Origin: Chryseobacterium endalhagicum
GTDB taxonomy: Bacteria > Bacteroidota > Bacteroidia > Flavobacteriales > Weeksellaceae
DNA length: 64,000 nt
Direction of reading: 5' to 3'
NCBI RefSeq assembly: GCF_016745235.1
Contig: NZ_JAELVM010000004.1
Coordinates: forward strand, 91,727 to 155,726
Shown here: positions 24,353 through 33,413 of the stretch, in pieces
How the letters are laid out: each line of letters starts with the position of its first letter
Position numbering within the stretch: the stretch's first letter is position 1
Made by a program: the position numbers and the translations under genes
The notes under the pieces: generated by a model
What the model was told of the DNA's origin: nothing
The model's database searches: none
Seen by the model: only the letters and a program-made list of their open reading frames with translations

Positions 24353-26494
24353 ATGAAAAATATTTCATCGGTATTGTTAATTTCTGCCCTGGCACTTAAC
24401 CAATCATGTACTACAATGAAGAAAACCGATACTCAACAGGAGGTTCCTGTTACCGATCCATCTTTGTCTTCCAACCCATTTATGAAGAAAAGCAAGCTTC
24501 AATATGAAGCTCCGGAATTCGATAAAATTAAAAACGAACATTTCAAACCCGCTTTCGAATTCGGTCTTAAACAGCATGATGCTGAGATCCTTAAGATCGC
24601 CAACAATCCGGAAGCCCCTACTTTTGAAAATACTATTGTTGCTTTGGAAAAAAGCGGTGAGGTTCTGAAAAGAGCTTTAATTGTTTTCTCCAATCTTACA
24701 AGCGCGAATACAAACCCTACCCTTCAGGCTTTAGATGAAGAATATGCTCCTATTTTTGCAGCCCATTCAGATAAAATGTACCTGAATGAAAATTTATATA
24801 AAAGAATCAAGTCCATTAAAGAAGACGGTTTAGATGCCGAAGGAAAAAGACTTGTCCAATATTACCAACAGAATTTTGAAATTGCAGGCGCTAATCTTTC
24901 TGCATCAGATAAGGAAAAATTAAAGCAGATCAATCAGGAGCTGGCTTCTCTTTCTACGCAGTATGCCAATAAATTACTGGAAGCAAGAAAACAGGGCGGC
25001 GTCTTTTTCTCTGATGCCAAAGAACTGGACGGACTTTCTGCCGATGAGATCGAAGCCACAGCCACTGATGCTAAAACCGCAGGACAACCTGGAAAATATC
25101 TTCTGGCTCTTCAGAATACCACACAACAGCCTCTTCTTCAGAATCTGAAAAACAGATCGACAAGAGAAAAATTGTTCAAAGCTTCATGGCTGAGAGCTGA
25201 AAAAGGTGACGGAAATGATACCCGTGAAACCATTGAAAAACTGGCTAAACTCAGACTTAAAAAAGCTCAGACCTTAGGTAAAAAAAGCTTTGCAGAATGG
25301 AAGCTTCAGGACCAGATGGCTAAAACACCGGAAGCAGCGACTAAGCTGATGAACCAGATTGCCACTCCTGCCGTGGAAACTGCAAAACGTGAAGCAAAAG
25401 ATATCCAGGACCTCATCGACCAGCAAAAAGGCGGTTTCAAGGTAGAACCATGGGACTGGAATTTCTATGCAGAGCAGGTAAGAAAAGCCAAATATGATCT
25501 TGATGAAAACCAGATCAAACCTTATTTCGAAGTCACTACTGTTCTGGAAAAAGGGGTTTTCTATGCGGCTGAAAAGTTCTTTGGACTTACTTTCAAAAAG
25601 AGAACTGATCTTCCGGTTTATCATCCTGATGTAGTAACCTACGAAGTTTTTGATCATGACGGAAAATCTATCGCGATTTATTATCTTGATTTTTATACCA
25701 GAGATTCTAAAAACGGCGGCGCGTGGATGAGCAATTTTGTGGAGCAGTCTTATCTTCTGGGAACAAAGCCTGTGATTGTAAACTGCTACAACTATCAGAA
25801 ACCTGCTCCGGGAAAACCATCCCTGATCAGCTATGATGATGTTTCTACGATGTTCCATGAATTTGGCCACTCTATCCACGGAATGTTTGCAAGCCAGAAA
25901 TATCCTTCACTTTCGGGAACAAGCGTACCGAGAGATTTCGTGGAATTTCCTTCGCAGATCAATGAGCACTGGGCTTTAGATCCTGTAGTTCTTAAAAATT
26001 ACGCGATTCACTACGAAACAAAACAGCCGATTCCTCAGGCATTGGTTGAAAAAATAAAAAAAGCAGCGACTTTCAATCAGGGATATATGACTACGGAACT
26101 TGTGTCTGCAGCAGCGCTTGATATGGATTGGCATACGGTGACCAATGAAAGTCAGCTGATTCCTGTACTGGATTTTGAAAAACAGTCATTAGCCAGCCAC
26201 GGATTTACATTGGCAACGGTACCGCCGAGATACCATACTCCTTATTTCGCGCATATCTGGGGCGGAGGATACTCAGCTGGATATTATGCTTATTTATGGT
26301 CTGAGACCCTTGATAACGATGCATGGGAATGGATTAAAAATAATGGCGGACTGACCAGAGAAAATGGTGACCGTTTCAGAAAATATATTCTTTCTGTAGG
26401 AAACTCTGTAGATCTTAATCAGGCATTCAGAGATTTCACAGGACATGATCCGGATATTAAGCCTTTATTGAGAAACAGAGGTTTTATAAAATAA
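24353..26494 (+). CDS. M3 family metallopeptidase (peptidyl-dipeptidase Dcp-like), lipoprotein
   Basis: A 713-aa zinc peptidase of the thimet/Dcp family. The active site H502-E-F-G-H506 (FHEFGHSIHGMFA) with a downstream glutamate region (FVEFPSQINEHW) is intact. These enzymes cleave oligopeptides, often dipeptides from the C-terminus. The N-terminus has a lipoprotein-type signal with Cys in NQSCTT, indicating export to the periplasm or outer membrane. Length is normal for Dcp. It ends at a strong hairpin. Confidence 0.92.
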   Translation: MKNISSVLLISALALNQSCTTMKKTDTQQEVPVTDPSLSSNPFMKKSKLQYEAPEFDKIKNEHFKPAFEFGLKQHDAEILKIANNPEAPTFENTIVALEKSGEVLKRALIVFSNLTSANTNPTLQALDEEYAPIFAAHSDKMYLNENLYKRIKSIKEDGLDAEGKRLVQYYQQNFEIAGANLSASDKEKLKQINQELASLSTQYANKLLEARKQGGVFFSDAKELDGLSADEIEATATDAKTAGQPGKYLLALQNTTQQPLLQNLKNRSTREKLFKASWLRAEKGDGNDTRETIEKLAKLRLKKAQTLGKKSFAEWKLQDQMAKTPEAATKLMNQIATPAVETAKREAKDIQDLIDQQKGGFKVEPWDWNFYAEQVRKAKYDLDENQIKPYFEVTTVLEKGVFYAAEKFFGLTFKKRTDLPVYHPDVVTYEVFDHDGKSIAIYYLDFYTRDSKNGGAWMSNFVEQSYLLGTKPVIVNCYNYQKPAPGKPSLISYDDVSTMFHEFGHSIHGMFASQKYPSLSGTSVPRDFVEFPSQINEHWALDPVVLKNYAIHYETKQPIPQALVEKIKKAATFNQGYMTTELVSAAALDMDWHTVTNESQLIPVLDFEKQSLASHGFTLATVPPRYHTPYFAHIWGGGYSAGYYAYLWSETLDNDAWEWIKNNGGLTRENGDRFRKYILSVGNSVDLNQAFRDFTGHDPDIKPLLRNRGFIK

Positions 26495-26503
26495 TATATC
26501 AGG

Positions 26504-26525
26504 AAGCACCCTTTTTGGGGTGCTT
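26504..26525 (+). terminator. Terminator of the M3 peptidase gene
   Basis: 8-bp stem AAGCACCC/GGGTGCTT followed by a long T-run. Confidence 0.9.
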
Positions 26526-26659
26526 CTTTTTTTACTGTTAATTTGATTCGTAACCTGATTTGACATCAAAAATTTGCATTCCTAAAACCAAGATGCTTTT
26601 TTGAAGGCGGTTTTTCAAATATTTTTTGAAAATGATTATTAAGAAATTCATTTTTAATG

Positions 26660-27853
26660 TTAATCTGTATAAATGATGGGTTGTTCGCCTTCGGTATCAC
26701 GATAATCTTTTAATCCGTTTAATAACCCCGAAGGTTTATAATTTGTAAATTCATCATGCTCCCTATAAAACAAATTATAATCATCTCTGTAACGTAAAAA
26801 CACGTCATGTATGAATTTTTCATCATTATTACTGATCGACATTATATTCATTTTTTTGACGCCTTTATTAATAGCCCTACTGTCCCAAAATTCATCGGTT
26901 CTAAGTCCTGAAAAACTGGCAAATTGTTTAGGTGTAAAAAGAAGTCCTTCATAAGTCAGAATCATAGACCATACATAGTTTCCCGCTTCATTAGCATTAT
27001 ATAATGTTCCATCAATAGCAAAAAGATAATCCAGCTTTGATCTTACTCCTTCTTTTTTACCAGTATTTAATTCAAACAAATTATACAACTGATTTTTGAA
27101 ATCCAATAATTTCCGATTATTTTTTAAAGGTCCTGCATTGGATTCTCTTGCCACTACATCTTCTTTATTCCAGTTTCGCATACCTGCTGTAGTAAATACA
27201 AACCGCCCGTATCCTAAGAGATTTATCAGATCCTGCCTTTCAAGCTCATATATTCCTGAAAATGCAGGTGTTTTACTTTTATACCCTTTTTCATTTCTCC
27301 CATATATGGTCATCATAGAGTTTGTAGAATAGCGTTTCCCTTTATAAGTTACATATACTGACTCACTTTCAGCATCAGGAGGAAGGTTATTTTTTTCTTT
27401 TTTAATTACTGTTAAATACTCTTTTCCATTATCCTGGAATGTGTAGTCTTTTCCTGCTTCTTCATTAATAAAATCCCACCGTTGCTGCTCCAGTCTTGCA
27501 TTTCTATTGTAATCAGGTCCGTCATATGGCATTACAGGTCTCTGATAGGACATCATCTGCTGCCAGGGCTCTTTCGGCTCTACAGCTTTTGTCTGTAGTG
27601 CTTTGGGAGTGTTTTTATTTTGGCTATAATCTGTATAATTTTGTGGCATCCATTGGTTCCAGCTTAAACGTGCCTGTTCTGATTTTTCAGAATCGTACTG
27701 CTGCCACCATTTAGGTTTAATTTTATCCGCTGTAACGACGACTTCCTCCAATTCTCCCCAGTTTTTTATTTTTGCTACTGTACCATCGGTATATACAAGG
27801 GTTACTGTACCATCTTCGTTATCTATAGTTGTTAATACTTTTTTCTCTGGCAT
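26660..27853 (-). CDS. Unrecognised 397-aa protein, possible polymorphic-toxin-like C-terminus
   Basis: I do not recognise a family with confidence. There is no signal peptide. Residues 1-32 look like a beta-rich cap (VTLVYTDGTVAKIKNWGEL). An EEVVVTA motif at 36-42 resembles segments found ahead of toxin domains in flavobacterial proteins. Residues 45-160 are Trp/Tyr/Gln-rich and poorly ordered. The last about 230 residues look like a folded domain, with LKNNRKLLDFKNQLYNLF followed by DYLFAIDGTLYNANEAGNYVW, a layout loosely reminiscent of bacterial toxin-44-type domains. It lies 57 bp downstream of the 626-aa gene on the same strand, probably co-transcribed. Function unknown. Confidence 0.6.
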   Translation of the reverse strand: MPEKKVLTTIDNEDGTVTLVYTDGTVAKIKNWGELEEVVVTADKIKPKWWQQYDSEKSEQARLSWNQWMPQNYTDYSQNKNTPKALQTKAVEPKEPWQQMMSYQRPVMPYDGPDYNRNARLEQQRWDFINEEAGKDYTFQDNGKEYLTVIKKEKNNLPPDAESESVYVTYKGKRYSTNSMMTIYGRNEKGYKSKTPAFSGIYELERQDLINLLGYGRFVFTTAGMRNWNKEDVVARESNAGPLKNNRKLLDFKNQLYNLFELNTGKKEGVRSKLDYLFAIDGTLYNANEAGNYVWSMILTYEGLLFTPKQFASFSGLRTDEFWDSRAINKGVKKMNIMSISNNDEKFIHDVFLRYRDDYNLFYREHDEFTNYKPSGLLNGLKDYRDTEGEQPIIYTD

Positions 27854-27910
27854 AACGTTATTTTTTTATCCTCCGTAGCTTTGCAGTACGGAGGATTGGT
27901 TATTAAATCA

Positions 27911-29791
27911 TTATATTTTCTCTTCCGACGTGCCATTGCAACCGCAACCTCCACTTTGTGGTACATCACAACAGTCTGTGAAAATTTTCTTATAGAGTTT
28001 GGCTTTTTCCATTGCATCATCTATTTTGTCGATGATACCCATGGCCTGATCTATACGCTGTTTCTCCTGCTCCCACTGTTGTGTTTCCATTTCAAAACGT
28101 CCGGCTGCGCGCTTGATTTCGTTTCCTGCAATGCTATTTTGAAGTTCTAAAGTCTCATTATTTAATTGAGCTCCCAATACAGCAGCACTTTGTAAATTTT
28201 GATTGTAGCAATCCAGCGCTTCACCCTGTCCTAATAATGCATCTACTATAAGAGAAGGAGTACGCATTACTCTGTGGGTTACATCCAGAATAATTCCGTC
28301 TACAGATTTATCATTATACATTTGTGAAAGGCCTTTACGTTTACGAACATAGTATGTCGTTTGTGCAGGAATTTCAGGATTGATACAATTTCCAAGTTTT
28401 TCTTCCACTTTTTCTATAAAGCTGGACGGAACACCCTGGTAGTTATAAATACTGCATAAATAACTATATACCTGGTTTTTGATCTGATTAACCGCATTTT
28501 CGTCAACCAATATTTCTCTAAGCAATTCAGGAAGCTGTGCCAGCTTTACGGTGCGTTTGCTCTCAGGAAATCCATTGTAATAAACAAATGAAACATCGTG
28601 CAGGTAGGTAACACTGAAATATTCCTGTAATAATTGGCGGAAAACAAAATTCAGCACTCTGCTTTTATTGATATTTTCCAATTCACGAACGATCGTTTCT
28701 TCATTTTCATTAATACGAAGACTGCTGCTCTCTGAATTAACATCAATCTGACGCATACTGTCTGCCTTTGAAACATGGTGACTCACAGAACCAACAAGAT
28801 TGCTTACCTGGGTTTGTACACTGGAATTGAAAGTAGAACCCTCTGTATTGCTTCCTTGCCCACCTCCGCCTCCGCCGATGGATAAGAACCCAAGATTCAG
28901 GCCGATACTTCCACCGGCATTCCACCCTCCGGTTTTAGAAGTCGTTTCTTCCTTAGATGATCCGGTTGTAAACTGCGTTTCTTTTTCTACGGTATTTTGC
29001 AGATCATCTGCACTTGATTCACTGTAACTGTCCAATACATTTTGTGACTGTTCTTTTTTAGTTTCATCGTGCTGATATGAACGAACTGTGATTGTAGTTT
29101 TTTCTCCGGGAAGTAAAGAGAATGTTTTAACAGTTTGTCCCGCTCCGTAATCTCCAAGGTAAGAAGCCATTTTCAGGTGAAGCACCATACTTAAGGTAGG
29201 ATTGGCTTCCTTCGGTCTGGGAATATATAAAACTTCCGGTTTTTTTGAAAAACGCTCAACTGCTACAGGCATCAGACCTTTGGACAGTTTTTGAGCAATT
29301 AAATCATCGTCAATAAATTCTGCCTTCACTACATCTTTAATGTTAATGGTAGGAAGTACACTTTTTACTTCGGCTATTTTTGCCCCGTCATTTCTTACAG
29401 CCTGCAGCTGAATAAACTCAGGAGCAAAAGCTTTAGTTTGCTGTAATTTATTCAATAATGTTGTCTTTGTAATGGCAGACAGTTCTGTAGCCTGCAGTTT
29501 AATATTCTTATCAAGAATGGCAAAATTCTGAATAAGATTATTGTCAGTTTTAATGGCTTCCTTAATACCTTGTGTATTGAGTTGCTTTACCTCATCTATG
29601 GCAGTCCAGTAAGTGGATTGCGTTTGGGTATACTGCTCTTTCTTAAACAATTCCTTAGAAATATTAAGTCCCACATAACTTACAGAATTGTAAGTGGTTT
29701 GCTGAGGCAGGTTATAATTAAGGATTGAAGCTTTTCCGTTATCCTCCAGTTTTACAAAGGGGGATTTAGGGTTACATGATGATGTGTCCAT
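27911..29791 (-). CDS. Unrecognised 626-aa protein with Ser/Thr/Gly-rich insertion and Cys-rich tail
   Basis: No family recognised. There is no signal peptide or membrane helix. The order of regions is: a helical N-terminal part (1-150), a beta-rich domain (about 195-250; VLHLKMASYLGDYG, SLLPGEKTTITVRSYQ), and a Ser/Thr/Glu-rich stretch. A glycine-rich segment (about 288-315, with six consecutive Gly) and another Ser/Thr/Asn-rich stretch follow. Then come helices with ENEETIVRELENINKSRVLN, a coiled-coil-like C-terminus (about 545-610) and a terminal Cys cluster (CCDVPQSGGCGC). Alternating polar residues around a Gly-rich turn recall the membrane-inserting hairpin of beta-pore-forming toxins; this is speculative. 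It is followed by the 397-aa gene. Confidence 0.6.
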   Translation of the reverse strand: MDTSSCNPKSPFVKLEDNGKASILNYNLPQQTTYNSVSYVGLNISKELFKKEQYTQTQSTYWTAIDEVKQLNTQGIKEAIKTDNNLIQNFAILDKNIKLQATELSAITKTTLLNKLQQTKAFAPEFIQLQAVRNDGAKIAEVKSVLPTINIKDVVKAEFIDDDLIAQKLSKGLMPVAVERFSKKPEVLYIPRPKEANPTLSMVLHLKMASYLGDYGAGQTVKTFSLLPGEKTTITVRSYQHDETKKEQSQNVLDSYSESSADDLQNTVEKETQFTTGSSKEETTSKTGGWNAGGSIGLNLGFLSIGGGGGGQGSNTEGSTFNSSVQTQVSNLVGSVSHHVSKADSMRQIDVNSESSSLRINENEETIVRELENINKSRVLNFVFRQLLQEYFSVTYLHDVSFVYYNGFPESKRTVKLAQLPELLREILVDENAVNQIKNQVYSYLCSIYNYQGVPSSFIEKVEEKLGNCINPEIPAQTTYYVRKRKGLSQMYNDKSVDGIILDVTHRVMRTPSLIVDALLGQGEALDCYNQNLQSAAVLGAQLNNETLELQNSIAGNEIKRAAGRFEMETQQWEQEKQRIDQAMGIIDKIDDAMEKAKLYKKIFTDCCDVPQSGGCGCNGTSEEKI

Positions 29792-29869
29792 AAAATAAAT
29801 TTTTTAAAGGTTAATAAAAATGATTGGGTGCGCACTTTTCTTGGTTCATCACTCAGTTGTGATCTTATC

Positions 29870-29877
29870 CAAAAGTA
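29870..29877 (-). promoter_or_regulatory. Candidate -7 box for the 626/397-aa operon
   Basis: TACTTTTG on the minus strand matches TAnnTTTG, about 80 bp before the 626-aa gene's ATG. No -33 TTG was found at the usual spacing. Confidence 0.4.
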
Positions 29878-29963
29878 TAACCCTACGACGCCAGAACTCG
29901 ACGTGTTAAAATTTATTTATGAATACTTATACAAAACTTCTAAAACCTATTTGCCTGCTTCTG

Positions 29964-29990
29964 TTGTTTAATATTTAAATATTAATTTTG
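29964..29990 (+). promoter_or_regulatory. Promoter of the YchJ-like gene
   Basis: TTG at 29964-29966, 16 bp, TAATTTTG at 29983-29990, 40 bp before the ATG at 30031. Confidence 0.6.
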
Positions 29991-30030
29991 TCTTTCCGTA
30001 AGAGAAATATCTGATTTAAATTATTACATA

Positions 30031-30408
30031 ATGAACTGTCCCTGCTGCTCAGGAAAATTATACGAAGAATGCTGCAAGCCTTATCACAAGGGAGAAAAGC
30101 ATGCACCAACCGCAGAAGCTCTGATGCGTTCCCGTTTTTCAGCATTTGCTGTTCCGAACGGAGCTTATTTAATGGAGACCACATTTCCATCGAAAAGAAA
30201 ACTTCACAACAGGGAAGATCTTCAGGAGTGGGGAGAAATCAATGAATGGACAAAACTGGAAATTATAGACAAGCCTTCTGTCAGCAAAGTTGAATTTAAG
30301 GCCTATTATACAGATGAGGAAGGGCATCAGCAGGTTCATCACGAATTATCAAAATTCAAAATGATTCAAAACCGCTGGTTTTATGTAAGTGGAGAATTTT
30401 TAGAATAA
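30031..30408 (+). CDS. YchJ family protein with SEC-C zinc-binding motif
   Basis: A 125-aa protein with an N-terminal SEC-C zinc motif (CPCCSGKLYEECCKPYH) and a YchJ/NTF2-like domain (ALMRSRFSAFAVPNGAYLMETTFPS, SKFKMIQNRWFYVSGE). It has the full length of the YchJ/UPF0225 family. The role is unknown; SEC-C motifs elsewhere bind zinc and contact SecB or ribosomes. The gene is monocistronic, between a promoter and a strong bidirectional hairpin. Confidence 0.88.
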   Translation: MNCPCCSGKLYEECCKPYHKGEKHAPTAEALMRSRFSAFAVPNGAYLMETTFPSKRKLHNREDLQEWGEINEWTKLEIIDKPSVSKVEFKAYYTDEEGHQQVHHELSKFKMIQNRWFYVSGEFLE

Positions 30409-30415
30409 AGAAAAA

Positions 30416-30440
30416 AATGTCCGGAAAAAATCCGGACATT
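30416..30440. terminator. Bidirectional terminator between the YchJ-like and SlyD-like genes
   Basis: 10-bp stem AATGTCCGGA/TCCGGACATT with a 5-nt A loop, preceded by an A-run (a T-run for the minus-strand gene). Confidence 0.85.
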
Positions 30441-30449
30441 AAGTATGGT

Positions 30450-30950
30450 TTAGTGAGCTTCTGTTCCGTCTATTCCATGAGAATGACCGTGAGACAGTTC
30501 TTCTTCTGTTGCAGGACGTGTATTTAAAATTTCCACCTGGAAATCTAAAACCTTCCCAGCCATTGGGTGGTTAAGGTCTGCCACTACTCCTTCAGGAGTT
30601 ACCTCTACTACAAATGCCTGGAAATTATTTCCCTGACCATCTGATAAAGGCAAAATAGCACCAATAGGCGGAGTTCCTGATTCCTGGAACATATCGATAG
30701 GCAGCTGCACGATTGAATTCGGATCTTTTTCTCCGTAAGCTTCTTCTGCTTCAATAACAAAAGCAGCTTTATCTCCGGCTTTCAGACCAAGGATATTCTG
30801 TTCAAACTTAGGGATCATTCTTCCTACACCGTATAAAAATGTAAGAGGGTTTTCTGCTGTCGTTTCTTCTACAAGAATCTTGCTTCCATCCGGTTCGATT
30901 GTGTGAAGTACATAACTTACTGCTACAACATGATTATTTTCAATTGTCAT
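30450..30950 (-). CDS. FKBP-type peptidyl-prolyl isomerase, SlyD-like
   Basis: A 166-aa cytosolic FKBP with an inserted chaperone flap, the SlyD layout: VVAVSYVLHTIEPDG, PLTFLYGVGRMIPKFEQNILGLKAGDK, AYGEKDPNSIVQLP, and LNHPMAGKVLDFQVEIL. A short histidine-containing tail (HGHSHGIDGTEAH) suggests metal binding, as in SlyD proteins. It isomerises prolyl bonds and assists folding or nickel handling. Confidence 0.92.
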   Translation of the reverse strand: MTIENNHVVAVSYVLHTIEPDGSKILVEETTAENPLTFLYGVGRMIPKFEQNILGLKAGDKAAFVIEAEEAYGEKDPNSIVQLPIDMFQESGTPPIGAILPLSDGQGNNFQAFVVEVTPEGVVADLNHPMAGKVLDFQVEILNTRPATEEELSHGHSHGIDGTEAH

Positions 30951-31065
30951 ATTCTTTCTTTTTTTTCGTGATATTTTTTCACAGTTAACTGCACAAATAT
31001 ACTATTTTTTGAAATGATTGGTTCCTGATACATTGTAAAACAAAAATCTCAAAACACTATACCTA

Positions 31066-31314
31066 TCAGTTTCCGTTCTTTTCTCCGTTTCGTTTTTTCT
31101 GTCTCAATACGTACAGATACAGGCTTTCCACTTTGGTTCTTGCCCATGGTGTTTTCCGGAGAAACTTCAGGGAAGAGCTTATGCTGGGGTTATCTGTAAA
31201 ACATTTTATATTGATCTGCTCGCCCAGTTTCTCAAAGCCTTCATAGTATTCTACCAGCTCTTCAAGAATTGCATCGAGTCTTTTTCCGTGTAAAGGGTCT
31301 TGGGACTGTGACAT
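31066..31314 (-). CDS. VF530 family (DUF2132) protein
   Basis: An 82-aa protein matching the VF530/DUF2132 pattern: DPLHGKRLDAILEELVEYYEGFEKLGEQINIKCFTDNPSISSSLKFLRKTPWARTKVE. The family is small, helical and proposed to bind DNA; no function is proven. The C-terminal 10 residues are a basic tail. It ends 3 bp before the start side of the next minus-strand gene region, but the two are tandem: the 279-aa gene's ATG is at 32157 and its stop lies 3 bp from this gene's ATG. Confidence 0.82.
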   Translation of the reverse strand: MSQSQDPLHGKRLDAILEELVEYYEGFEKLGEQINIKCFTDNPSISSSLKFLRKTPWARTKVESLYLYVLRQKKRNGEKNGN

Positions 31315-31317
31315 TAA

Positions 31318-32157
31318 TTATTTATTATTCTTTACTTGATTCCTCTCTTTTATAGTTTCTGACATTTTTTCAAAATCTTTAGATTTCATCACCATCAAAT
31401 TTTCAGATCCGGTATCCCAGATACTTATATATTTTTTTGAAACAACTGTATAATTTTTCCAATTTGTAAATCTCTGATAAAGCATTAAAGTGCATACATC
31501 CGTAGGGGTAATTGTCTGCCAGTTATCCAATATATGAGTGTGCGCACCTCCAACTGTTGATTCATTTTCTTCATGAAGTTTTTGTACAACCATTCCCTGA
31601 TGAAGTTTCTCAACATTTTTAATTTCATTTCTTTCATTAAAATGAATCAGGTAGTCGTTCCCGAAAATTACAGTATTCGATGCAGATGTTCCCGTCAAAA
31701 TATATACTTTTTTTAAATTATTTCTAATAACGGGAACTAAATTAAGATTAGTGTTTTTGTAAACCTTAAAAATAGTGTCATTCTGTACTCTTTCAAGAGC
31801 CTTCTGCCTTATGGTAAAATAATCCTGCTCCTTTGGCGTAAATTCTCTTTCTTCAAAATCCGTTTTAGCATCTTTCGGGTTGTAATTGGCAGGAAAGGAT
31901 ATTGTTCCGATGACTTTATGATTCTTGGAAAAGAAAACACATTTTGGAACTTTATCATCTATATAAGAAAAATATCCCCCAACATCATCCATGTTTTTAT
32001 AATTTTCCCTGAAAACATCTGTACCATACCAACTGGCCATTTCACTGCGATACAGCTCTACACCTTCTTCTTTCACTTCTTTTGCAATTTTCTCTACGTT
32101 CTGAGCATACATCATCAAGCAAATAAAAGTGGCAAAAACCGTCAGAATTTTTTTCAT
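31318..32157 (-). CDS. Secreted protein of unknown function
   Basis: A 279-aa protein with a clear signal peptide (first about 18 residues, ending MMYAQ). The mature part mixes helices and beta-strands without a domain I recognise; notable segments are YFSYIDDKVPKCVFFSKN, TISFPANYNPKDAKTDFEER and VGGAHTHILDNWQTITPTDVC. It has two cysteines in the mature part, and no lipobox or T9SS tail. It lies 3 bp upstream of the VF530 gene on the same strand, so the two may be co-transcribed, though no functional link is evident. Confidence 0.7.
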   Translation of the reverse strand: MKKILTVFATFICLMMYAQNVEKIAKEVKEEGVELYRSEMASWYGTDVFRENYKNMDDVGGYFSYIDDKVPKCVFFSKNHKVIGTISFPANYNPKDAKTDFEEREFTPKEQDYFTIRQKALERVQNDTIFKVYKNTNLNLVPVIRNNLKKVYILTGTSASNTVIFGNDYLIHFNERNEIKNVEKLHQGMVVQKLHEENESTVGGAHTHILDNWQTITPTDVCTLMLYQRFTNWKNYTVVSKKYISIWDTGSENLMVMKSKDFEKMSETIKERNQVKNNK

Positions 32158-32234
32158 TTTAAATAGTTTTAACCAAAAATACCATTAATTAACAGAATTC
32201 CAATTTTTATAAACATATGCACTAAAAATAAAAA

Positions 32235-32257
32235 CCTCCGCAGAATCAATGCGGAGG
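32235..32257. terminator. Terminator of the LLM oxidoreductase gene
   Basis: 7-bp stem CCTCCGC/GCGGAGG with a 9-nt loop, followed on the minus strand by T-rich sequence. Confidence 0.82.
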
Positions 32258-32264
32258 GTTCATT

Positions 32265-33290
32265 TTATAAATTCTGAATAACCGGTTTCACTTTTTCGCC
32301 GAACAATTCAATAGATTTCATCATAATATCATGCGCCGGATCACCAATATCCATATGCCCGATGAATCTTGTGATGCCAAAAATCTCTTTCATATAAGCA
32401 ATTTTATCAGCAACTTCTGCAGGATTCCCAATGAACAGTGCGCCATCTCTTCCTCTTCCGCCGTCATACTGCATTTTGGTATACGGAGCCCAGCCTCTTG
32501 TTGCCCCGATTCTGTCCATCTGGGATTTATAGTTATTGAAATATCCGTCCACCACAGCTTTATCATCGCTTACAAAAGTATGCGAATGAATGGCAATCTG
32601 CATTTGAGATACATCATGTCCCGCTTTCTGGTATTCCTGCTTGTAGAATTCCACTAAGTTTTTAAACTGTACCGGCATTCCCCCGATAATGGCTACCACC
32701 AAAGGCATTCCTAGTTTCGCAGCACTTAAAACAGACTGCGGTGTTCCTCCTACTGCTCTCCAGATTGAAAGCTTTCCGTCATTTTTTGCTCTTGGATAAA
32801 CCGTCTGGTTCTGCATTGGAGCACGAAGCTTTCCGGACCAGGTTACATTTTCTTCTGAATTGATTTTTAACAGCAATTCTAATTTTTCATCAAAAAGCTC
32901 TTCATAGTCATTTAATGAATAGCCGTATAATGGAAATGATTCAATAAAGCTTCCTCTTCCGACAAATATTTCAGCTCTCCCGTCTGAGATCAGATCCAAA
33001 GTTGAAAAATCTTCATATACTTTTACAGGCTCAGAAGAACTTAAAACAGTAACTCCACTTGCCAGTTTTATATTTTTGGTGATACTTGCAGCAGCGGCCA
33101 GCACCATTTCCGGTGAAGAAACAGCATAGTCGGGACGGTGATGCTCTCCCATCGCGAAAACATCAATTCCCACCTCATCCATCAATTTTACCTGATCCAG
33201 TATTTCACGGATCTTCACGCCTGCATCTCTATATTTTCCGGTTGCCTGATCAAAAGCCAGGTCGCCAAACATTCCTATTCCTAATTCCAT
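32265..33290 (-). CDS. LLM class flavin-dependent oxidoreductase
   Basis: A 341-aa luciferase-like monooxygenase (TIM-barrel, FMN/F420-type fold). Diagnostic segments are the N-terminal ELGIGMFGDLAFDQATG, DVFAMGEHHRPDYAVSSPEMVLAAAASITKNIKLASGVTVLSSS-type region, and GRAEIFVGRGSFIESFPLYGY. The substrate is unknown; related flavobacterial genes are annotated only to class. It is monocistronic and ends in a hairpin. Confidence 0.9.
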   Translation of the reverse strand: MELGIGMFGDLAFDQATGKYRDAGVKIREILDQVKLMDEVGIDVFAMGEHHRPDYAVSSPEMVLAAAASITKNIKLASGVTVLSSSEPVKVYEDFSTLDLISDGRAEIFVGRGSFIESFPLYGYSLNDYEELFDEKLELLLKINSEENVTWSGKLRAPMQNQTVYPRAKNDGKLSIWRAVGGTPQSVLSAAKLGMPLVVAIIGGMPVQFKNLVEFYKQEYQKAGHDVSQMQIAIHSHTFVSDDKAVVDGYFNNYKSQMDRIGATRGWAPYTKMQYDGGRGRDGALFIGNPAEVADKIAYMKEIFGITRFIGHMDIGDPAHDIMMKSIELFGEKVKPVIQNL

Positions 33291-33413
33291 ATTTTCGATT
33301 TTTATGTTTTACATTTTTAGATTAACAAAATTACAAATGACAGGTGTGAAAAGCATTGACCTTTGTTAAGAATGGATTTCGCTATATTTAGAGCTTATCA
33401 CAATTCTTTACCT

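Noticed and set aside
25274..25879. 201-aa minus-strand ORF
   Set aside because: Antisense to the M3 peptidase, including its HEFGH site.
26660..27853. TonB-dependent receptor because of the EEVVVTA motif
   Set aside because: No signal peptide, plug or barrel follows; the motif alone is common in unrelated flavobacterial proteins.
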